Shown here in pieces: positions 58,152 to 64,000 of a stretch of DNA of 64,000 nt. The first letter of the stretch is position 1; every line of letters starts with the position of its first letter. The stretch is taken from positions 1 to 64,000 of the forward strand of contig NZ_VOHS01000010.1 of assembly GCF_007896845.1 (NCBI RefSeq), written 5' to 3'. The translations under genes were made by a program, and so were the position numbers. A model generated the notes under the pieces. It was not told where the DNA came from. It worked only from the letters and a program-made list of their open reading frames with translations, and ran no database searches. The DNA is from Chitinophaga pinensis (GTDB taxonomy: Bacteria > Bacteroidota > Bacteroidia > Chitinophagales > Chitinophagaceae).

Positions 58152-58449
58152 ATCACGTCATAAATAAATTGAAGTTGCCGGATTGGTTGTCAACAAATAT
58201 CGGGGGCAAATCTGAAAAATTCTGTCACCAGTCCTAAAATAGCTATTTCTTAAAACATGACTGCCAATTATACGAATATGTGTTTTCCTGCGTTTATTAT
58301 TGCTGTCAGCGATTGCCTCATACCCACTCTCCCGTCATCATACTTTATCATAATACCTGCTCCGTGGTGACCGGGGCTGCCTGTCTATGTTGACATCCAC
58401 TGATAAACTACTTACATATTTATAACGTTTTAAACGACCGGTTACACAC
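58152..58449. other. Intergenic region between HD and GH18 genes
   Basis: About 300 bases between divergent genes, no coding frame of note. It should carry both promoters. Nothing else recognised. Confidence 0.5.
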
Positions 58450-59448
58450 ATGAAACCCAAATTCTACTTTATGTTAAAGTACGCTATACTGTTTGCCTGC
58501 ATCGGAGCCGTGCTGACTTTATCCAATTCCTGTAAAAAAGACAATACACCTGACCAGCCGGGTAACGGTGGGGGTACAGATACAACCCATGAGGAAGATC
58601 GTTCTCCGTTTTACGGCATTACCCTCACTAAACGTCCCGCAATGGTATCATACTGGGGAGGCTGCTGTTACGACAGGTCTTCAGTAGGGCCGCTGGATGC
58701 AGTACCTGATGGCGTAGACGTAGTCAATATCTTTACGCTTGGTATCGGCAGAACCGCCGCCGGTGGATGGGAATTTGAGCACAGAGGCGTATCCGGCCAG
58801 AACGAATGGACGGATGTACTGACCAAAGCATATGCCCTGCAGAAACGTGGTATCAGGGTAGTGGCTACCTCCTTTGCCGGTTCACTGGTAAAGCTGTCTG
58901 CCGCAGCTGCTGACTCCATGGCAAAAGTGGTCAGGGATTCTCTTGATAAATGGAAACTGGATGGTATAGACCTTGATCTGGAATATAGCAGTGGCCGGAC
59001 AGCCAATATTGACAGTGGTGTCATTGCCCTGAGCAAAGTAGCAGGACCGGCATCCGGTACCGGCAGAATCCTGTCTGTCGTAGACTATAACAACTACAAC
59101 ACCGCACAGATAAAACGTTCAAAACAATATCTGGATTACGTCCAGACAATGTCTTACTGGAACAAGGCCAATCAGATCAGGAGTATTGTAAAATCATATA
59201 CAGACGCTATTGGCAGTCAGCAGAATGTACTGATCGGTGTTGGCGCCGGTTGTGCCATCACGGCTGGTCAGCAAACGCCGGCGGGAGAAGAACTGAAGAT
59301 AGCAGATACCCTGCGGACTTCCTTTCAGGGCGCCGGTATGATGGAGTTTATCTTCGGATGCAGTTATCATAATAAGGATCAGAACGGGAATATTACAAAA
59401 GATGTAAGTTATACGACCAATATTCTTGCCCGTCTTAAAAAACCGTAA
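58450..59448 (+). CDS. GH18 lipoprotein, endo-beta-N-acetylglucosaminidase-like
   Basis: 332 residues. Signal peptide with lipobox ending Cys28 (LTLSNSC), then a Gly/Asp linker. The barrel has the GH18 catalytic motif DGIDLDLEYSSG at 171-182 (D-x-x-D-x-D-x-E, catalytic Glu178). Surrounding segments are PFYGITLTKRPAMVSYWGGC, GVDVVNIFTLGIG, RILSVVDYNNYNTAQIKRSK and YLDYVQTMSYWNKANQ. The short barrel without a chitin-binding domain resembles the endo-glycosidase (EndoH/EndoS-like) branch more than chitinases. It would cut N-glycan or chitin-type GlcNAc linkages at the surface. An alternative ATG at 58471 gives a shorter leader. Intact. Confidence 0.88.
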   Translation: MKPKFYFMLKYAILFACIGAVLTLSNSCKKDNTPDQPGNGGGTDTTHEEDRSPFYGITLTKRPAMVSYWGGCCYDRSSVGPLDAVPDGVDVVNIFTLGIGRTAAGGWEFEHRGVSGQNEWTDVLTKAYALQKRGIRVVATSFAGSLVKLSAAAADSMAKVVRDSLDKWKLDGIDLDLEYSSGRTANIDSGVIALSKVAGPASGTGRILSVVDYNNYNTAQIKRSKQYLDYVQTMSYWNKANQIRSIVKSYTDAIGSQQNVLIGVGAGCAITAGQQTPAGEELKIADTLRTSFQGAGMMEFIFGCSYHNKDQNGNITKDVSYTTNILARLKKP

Positions 59449-59458
59449 AATCAAATAT

Positions 59459-59511
59459 AATGTTGCTTCTTCGTTGGCATCGGCAGCTGCGATCCATGAA
59501 GAAGCAACATT
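59459..59511 (+). terminator. Hairpin after the GH18 gene
   Basis: AATGTTGCTTCTTC and GAAGAAGCAACATT are exact complements with a 25-base loop, starting 11 bases past the stop; T-run short (TTTG). Confidence 0.6.
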
Positions 59512-59571
59512 TGTCTGAAGCATTTCCTCCTGCCCCCAACACCTCCTTCCCCGGCGAAAATATTATTGCCG

Positions 59572-59579
59572 TACCTTCG
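59572..59579 (+). promoter_or_regulatory. -7 promoter box of the helicase gene
   Basis: TACCTTCG resembles TAnnTTTG with one mismatch, only 4 bases before the ATG at 59584, which implies a very short leader. Confidence 0.35.
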
Positions 59580-59583
59580 CGCC

Positions 59584-61491
59584 ATGGATTATTTCAAAAA
59601 ACTGCTTGAATTACTGAAGACAGAACGGGAAGTAGATAGAAAAGCATATCTGGAAATGACAGCCTCCACGTCCGTAGCCGAGCGCAGGGCGAATGGACTC
59701 AGCTGGTACCCTATCGCCATCAGAGGATCAGAAATGAGCCGTGGAGATTATCTCACCGTAGAAGTAGAACGTACCACACATCAGGATATTGGACACCAGC
59801 TGCGTTTTGGCGTATCAGCAGTACTTTTTTCGAATCATGATCCAAAAACCGACCGGGTGGAAGGTACGATTTCCTATCAGGGCGGTAATAAACTGAAAAT
59901 TACCCTGCGTACTGACGAACTGCCTGAATGGGCAAACAACGGTAAATTGGGTATCGACCTCCTTTTCGACGACAACAGCTATGACGAGATGCAAAATGCG
60001 CTCAAACAGGCTGACACCCTTGCTAACAAAGGAGAAAACGACCATCTTATCAGGGTGCTGACAGGAGAAAAGTCGCCTACGTTCAATGACAGCCTTCCTG
60101 CTATTACCATTCCCAGACTGAACGAATCTCAGCAGACAGCTGTAAACCGTATCCTTGCTGCGAATGATCTCGCTATTGTTCATGGTCCCCCGGGTACCGG
60201 AAAAACCACCACACTGGTACAGGCTATTAAAGCACTGATCAAACAGGACAACAAACAGATCCTTGTTGTGGCGCCCAGCAATACTGCTGTGGACCTGTTG
60301 AGTGAAAAGCTTTCTGAAGAAGGACTCAATGTGCTCAGGGTTGGTAATCCGGCCCGTGTTTCCGAGCGTTTATCTTCTCTGACACTGGACAGCCGCATGA
60401 CGGAACATGCCAGTATGAAGGAGATCAAACGCCTGAAAAAACAGGCGAATGAGTTCAGGGACATGGCCCACAAATACAAACGGAACTTTGGTAAGGCAGA
60501 ACGTGAACAACGCAAGGCGCTGTTTGACGAAGCACGTAATATCATGAAGTCTGTGGAGAACACCGAACAGTATATCATGGATGATCTGATGGCCAAAGCA
60601 CAGGTTATTACAGCGACACTGGTCGGCGCTAATCATTACACCGTACGTAAACTGAAATACCATACGATTGTTATTGACGAAGCAGGACAGGCACTTGAAC
60701 CGGCCTGCTGGATACCTATATTGAAAGCGGAGAAAGTGATACTGGCCGGTGACCATTGTCAGCTGTCACCGACTGTCAAATCAGACGAAGCAGCCAGAAA
60801 CGGGTTAAGCACTACCCTGCTGGAGAAATGTATTGCGCATCATCCGCAATCAGTCGTATTGCTGGAAGAGCAATACCGCATGCATGAAATGATCATGGGC
60901 TATTCTTCAGCTGTTTTTTATGCAGATAAACTGAAAGCGCATGCTTCTGTGGCAGCCCATACGCTGTTCCCCGATGATATGCCATTGTCGTTTGTAGATA
61001 CTGCCGGTTGTGGCTTTGATGAAAAGACAGAGGGTACCAGTACGACCAATCCGGAAGAAGCAGCTTTCCTGTTCAAACACCTGCGACAATTTGTTACAGG
61101 GCTACACACGCATTATCAACCACAGGAATTCCCCAGCATTGCTATTATATCCCCTTATAAACAACAGATCCATATCCTGAAAGAGCAATTGTTGTCGGTA
61201 CCGGAGCTACAGGCTTACGGAGACAGGATCTCTGTGAATACGATTGACAGTTTTCAGGGACAGGAACGGGATATTGTCTATATCAGCATGACAAGAAGCA
61301 ATAATGACAATAAGATCGGTTTCCTCTCGGACATCAGACGTATGAATGTGGCCATGACAAGGGCCAGAAAGAAGCTGGTGATCATAGGTGACAGCGCCAC
61401 CTTGTCCCAATTGCCTTTCTACGCAGGGTTTATCGCCTATGCGGAGCAGCAAAACGCCTACCAGAGCGCATGGGAATTTATGGACAACTAA
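59584..61491 (+). CDS. SF1B (Upf1/IGHMBP2-like) DNA/RNA helicase
   Basis: 635 residues from ATG 59584 (MDYFKKLLELLKTEREVDRK). An N-terminal beta-barrel-like region precedes Walker A HGPPGTGKTTTLVQAI near residue 200. Then come motif Ia VVAPSNTAVDLLSEKLSEEG, motif II VIDEAGQALEPAC (DEAG), motif III GDHCQLSPTVKS, motif IV LEEQYRMHEMIMG, motif V NTIDSFQGQERDIVYISMTR and motif VI RRMNVAMTRARKKLVIIGD. All helicase motifs are intact. Known relatives unwind DNA or RNA 5'-3' in a nucleic-acid maintenance role. Monocistronic; no partner suggests a specific pathway. Confidence 0.93.
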   Translation: MDYFKKLLELLKTEREVDRKAYLEMTASTSVAERRANGLSWYPIAIRGSEMSRGDYLTVEVERTTHQDIGHQLRFGVSAVLFSNHDPKTDRVEGTISYQGGNKLKITLRTDELPEWANNGKLGIDLLFDDNSYDEMQNALKQADTLANKGENDHLIRVLTGEKSPTFNDSLPAITIPRLNESQQTAVNRILAANDLAIVHGPPGTGKTTTLVQAIKALIKQDNKQILVVAPSNTAVDLLSEKLSEEGLNVLRVGNPARVSERLSSLTLDSRMTEHASMKEIKRLKKQANEFRDMAHKYKRNFGKAEREQRKALFDEARNIMKSVENTEQYIMDDLMAKAQVITATLVGANHYTVRKLKYHTIVIDEAGQALEPACWIPILKAEKVILAGDHCQLSPTVKSDEAARNGLSTTLLEKCIAHHPQSVVLLEEQYRMHEMIMGYSSAVFYADKLKAHASVAAHTLFPDDMPLSFVDTAGCGFDEKTEGTSTTNPEEAAFLFKHLRQFVTGLHTHYQPQEFPSIAIISPYKQQIHILKEQLLSVPELQAYGDRISVNTIDSFQGQERDIVYISMTRSNNDNKIGFLSDIRRMNVAMTRARKKLVIIGDSATLSQLPFYAGFIAYAEQQNAYQSAWEFMDN

Positions 61492-61547
61492 TGGGGATAT
61501 TTGATACCTTAGTGCCGGAAAATCCTAACAACTGAACAACTGAACCT

Positions 61548-63143
61548 ATGAAAGCAACTATCCTATCGTGTCTGCTTGCCTTATTACAGGCAGTTGCATT
61601 CGCGCAATTCAAAACTGTAGCTGAAACTCCCTTATTTAAGGAACCTGAGTCCGGGTTTGCCAAACTCCTGCAACTAAAGAATGGTAACACAGTGGTCATC
61701 CATCTGACCAACAGGAATGGTATCAATCTGACTTTTTACGATCCCCAGCACAAACTTGCAGTCAACAAACATCATGACCCTGTATTTCAAAAACTGAGAG
61801 GTGCACGCGTAAACGCCATCTTCGAAGCAGATGGCTCTGTCGTTATTCTGATCAGTGAAGTAGAAGACAGAACCCCTATGCTGTACAGACTCGTATTCGA
61901 TGGCCTCAGCGGTAATCTGCAGAGGGAAGAGAAGATTGCAGAAGCAGAAAGATATCAGTTTATGGATGTACGCTGGATACCGGAATTTGACCCGGTGAAC
62001 TCCTTTGCGGTAAGTAAGGATCCTTCCAGTGACAACTACGCGATATTCATCCGCAGAAACAGGAATGAATATGCTGATAAAAACCAGATGGAAGTGATCA
62101 CCTACAATGGCATGCATCAGGAAACCAGCAGAGCATTCTATCAACCGCCTTACAAATACACCTCTCTGAACTATCTGGATATGGCGGTATTGGGTGAAGA
62201 CAGGGTATGTATACTGGGCTTTGCGTACAATCAGATCGCTGCCAGTGACAGGGAAGGACAACTGGTACTGCTCACCCTTGCGAAAGGAGGACGGAAAATG
62301 ACAGCAGAACTGCTGGACTTACCAGATAACCGCATCGCTGACAGTGCAGTCGTTCGCTTCAATCCTGTCACCAAAAAACTGATGCTGCTGGGCACCTCGC
62401 ATATTGAAGATGCCGACCCGCAGCCTTATAATGGATTCCTCGCAATTATAGACCCATTTAAGGCCAAAACAGAGCAATTCCTGAACATCTATCCATCTGA
62501 GGCTGATACGCAGAAAAAGAAGCTCTTTGGCGCTAAACAAAGCTATACCGGTACACCGCAGGATCTGGTGTTGCATGAAGATGGCAGTTATTCGATCATT
62601 TACGAGGAACTGAACCCGGAAAAACATACACCGCTCAATGGACAGGCTTATACTTACTATAATCTGGACAACATGGCGATCAGTAACTTTGATGCAGACA
62701 ACAAACTGACATTCACCAGTTTCATTCCTAAAAAACAATACCTGAAAAATACCGCTTACTCCAGCTTCTATCTGGCGCATCGCAGAATATCTGCACAGCA
62801 ATTCATCTATGGAGATCAGTATCGTTCCTTTTCCTATCTGAACATCAAAAACAGGACGTATATACTCATGAATGATGCGGAGCAGAATGCGGGTACGTCA
62901 ACAGACGAAGTGGTACAACTGAAGGTGCCTTCCAACGGACAGGCTTACATTTACACCACCGGAATAAGCAGTCCTGAACGTGCACCGTTTTTCGGGAAAC
63001 TGAAAAAAGGAGAAACACATGCTTTATCCGTATTCAATATTGCTGACTATAATGTTGAGCGCAATACATATGTGACATTGAAACTGGAAGTAACAGCAAA
63101 AGAAAAAGGTGCAAAACTCGTATGGCTCACACCGGAAGAATAA
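61548..63143 (+). CDS. Exported beta-propeller-type hypothetical protein
   Basis: 531 residues. Signal peptide (MKATILSCLLALLQAVAFA). The body has repeated strand blocks, e.g. AKLLQLKNGNTVVIHLTNRN, ARVNAIFEADGSVVILISEV, EDRVCILGFAYNQIAASDRE and DLVLHEDGSYSIIYEELNPE, consistent with a propeller. No catalytic or ligand motif was recognised, and no lipobox. It lies 56 bases downstream of the helicase in the same direction but has no clear functional link. A conserved Chitinophagaceae-type hypothetical; function unknown. Confidence 0.88.
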   Translation: MKATILSCLLALLQAVAFAQFKTVAETPLFKEPESGFAKLLQLKNGNTVVIHLTNRNGINLTFYDPQHKLAVNKHHDPVFQKLRGARVNAIFEADGSVVILISEVEDRTPMLYRLVFDGLSGNLQREEKIAEAERYQFMDVRWIPEFDPVNSFAVSKDPSSDNYAIFIRRNRNEYADKNQMEVITYNGMHQETSRAFYQPPYKYTSLNYLDMAVLGEDRVCILGFAYNQIAASDREGQLVLLTLAKGGRKMTAELLDLPDNRIADSAVVRFNPVTKKLMLLGTSHIEDADPQPYNGFLAIIDPFKAKTEQFLNIYPSEADTQKKKLFGAKQSYTGTPQDLVLHEDGSYSIIYEELNPEKHTPLNGQAYTYYNLDNMAISNFDADNKLTFTSFIPKKQYLKNTAYSSFYLAHRRISAQQFIYGDQYRSFSYLNIKNRTYILMNDAEQNAGTSTDEVVQLKVPSNGQAYIYTTGISSPERAPFFGKLKKGETHALSVFNIADYNVERNTYVTLKLEVTAKEKGAKLVWLTPEE

Positions 63144-63495
63144 AAAAAGGCTAAAGTAGGAATACTCCAGCCATTGCTAAACCTACAACTGTTTACACTG
63201 TTCATGTAACATATCTTAACTGCCACAGTTGTCACGGCAGGGGGTGTCAGGATGATGTATACAAAGCTCAAAATATTTGTCCGCAATGAAAATGACCAAA
63301 CCCGGTCATATCTATCCCCGGTTTGAGTGAGACCAGCTGTGAGGCTGTCTCTGCGGAGATGCGTTCAATTGAGAGCACAAAACTACACACTGTTAGGTCA
63401 ACAGACTTATACATAACAAAGCATTTCTGATAAAAATCAAATAATTGTGTACCTCCGGGTATCGGAAATGGCAAAAGAATACAGTATCAAAATAA
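63144..63495. other. Intergenic region, nothing recognised
   Basis: About 350 bases with no coding frame of note and no clear repeat. It likely carries the transcript end of the exported protein gene; the terminator at 63496 belongs to both sides. Confidence 0.5.
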
Positions 63496-63528
63496 AAAGA
63501 GGCTGCTCAAAAATTGAGTAGCCTCTTT
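63496..63528. terminator. Bidirectional terminator before the molybdopterin gene
   Basis: Stem AAAGAGGCTGCTCAA / TTGAGTAGCCTCTTT with one mismatch, T-run on both strands. Confidence 0.85.
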
Positions 63529-63548
63529 TTTGTGATTGTTATGGTATA

Positions 63549-64000
63549 TCAGCTATAGCGGTCATTTCTCCATGGATAGGCGGTATCTGAATAGCCCCTT
63601 TCTTCCCAGAAACCCAGCTTATTTTCGGTCAGGAATTCTATCCTGCGGATCCATTTGGACCCTTTCCAGGCATATAACTGCGGGGTGATCATTCTTACGG
63701 GTCCGCCGTGCTCAATCGGCAAAGGAGCACCTTCTACGGTATGTACCAACAGTACATCCGGCTTCAGGGCTTCTTCGAGGGAAATATTGGTTGTATAATC
63801 ATCGTAGCCGTAACAAAGAATATGTGTGGCATTTTCACTGGGCTGAGCCAATGCGGCCAGATCCAGAAAACGTACGCCTTTCCAGTTCATATCCAGTTTA
63901 GACCATGTGGTGACACAATGAAAGTCGGAAGTATCTTCAGTCTGCGGCAGGGCCATAAAATCGTCCCAGCTCAGTTCTACGGGGTGCTCTACTGCACCAT
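63549..64000 (-). CDS. Molybdopterin-dependent oxidoreductase (sulfite-oxidase-like), cut by window end
   Basis: Only the C-terminal part is in view: the frame stays open to 64000 (GAVEHPVELSWDDF precedes MALPQTEDTSDFHCVTTWSK). The cysteine in FHCVTTWSK is the typical molybdenum-binding Cys of the sulfite-oxidase superfamily. Further family segments are LLVHTVEGAPLPIEHGGPVR, MITPQLYAWKGSKWIRRIEF and KLGFWEERGYSDTAYPWR. Known relatives are single-domain Mo-cofactor enzymes (YuiH type) with unknown or sulfur-oxide substrates. The export signal, if any, lies outside the window. Followed by a strong terminator. Confidence 0.88.
   Translation of the reverse strand, partial: GAVEHPVELSWDDFMALPQTEDTSDFHCVTTWSKLDMNWKGVRFLDLAALAQPSENATHILCYGYDDYTTNISLEEALKPDVLLVHTVEGAPLPIEHGGPVRMITPQLYAWKGSKWIRRIEFLTENKLGFWEERGYSDTAYPWRNDRYS

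Overview
The window reads as chromosome of a Bacteroidota bacterium, most likely Chitinophagaceae (Chitinophaga-like). Evidence: two SusC/SusD outer-membrane import pairs, an ECF sigma/FecR pair in front of one of them, a type IX secretion (T9SS) sorting domain, GLPGLI, DUF4221 and NVEALA-like proteins, TAnnTTTG-type -7 boxes, and few purine-rich Shine-Dalgarno sites. No phage, plasmid, integrase, transposase, rRNA or CRISPR was seen.

Layout. (1) 1-9542, minus strand: a gene train starting with a small exported six-cysteine peptide (NVEALA-like), then a DUF4221 lipoprotein, a thioredoxin-fold lipoprotein, a large macroglobulin/plug-type exported protein, a TonB-dependent-type outer-membrane barrel, a GLPGLI protein, an S26 signal peptidase and an O-antigen-ligase-like membrane protein. 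A TlpA-type thioredoxin (10078-11669) is divergent from the peptide. This is the best candidate for a poorly described system. (2) 11.7-17 kb: a hypothetical exported protein, a shortened tRNA-like sequence, and an oxidative-stress island (ankyrin, OxyR, catalase, ankyrin). (3) 17.2-24 kb: a multidomain T9SS-secreted GxGYxYP protein, a reductase and an amino-acid permease. (4) 23.4-30.5 kb: ECF sigma, FecR, STN-containing SusC, SusD. (5) 30.5-41 kb: GNAT, ArsR regulator, esterase, DUF4272, then a SusC-SusD-cyanophycinase-like operon, an SDR and an AraC regulator. (6) 41.3-44.7 kb: pyruvate oxidase, GlxA-type regulator, reductase. (7) 44.8-52.6 kb: a mannoside operon (GH38 mannosidase, mannose-6-phosphate isomerase, sugar porter, ROK kinase) divergent from a GntR regulator, with two palindromic operator candidates between them. 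(8) 52.7-64 kb: RNA ligase, VOC protein, BioA, lipoprotein, PAP2 phosphatase, HD protein, GH18 lipoprotein, Upf1-like helicase, exported protein and a molybdopterin oxidoreductase cut by the window end.

A striking property is that about fifteen recognisable genes are split by frameshifts, nearly all in 1-24.6 kb plus the GH38 gene at 48.8-51.7 kb, while 25-48.7 kb and 51.8-64 kb are clean. The broken frames still keep family motifs on both sides of each break, so either local sequencing/assembly error or very recent decay is likely. One lesion is not a simple indel: a 50-bp tandem duplication in the catalase gene. Coordinates of broken genes are therefore whole-gene extents reconstructed across frames.
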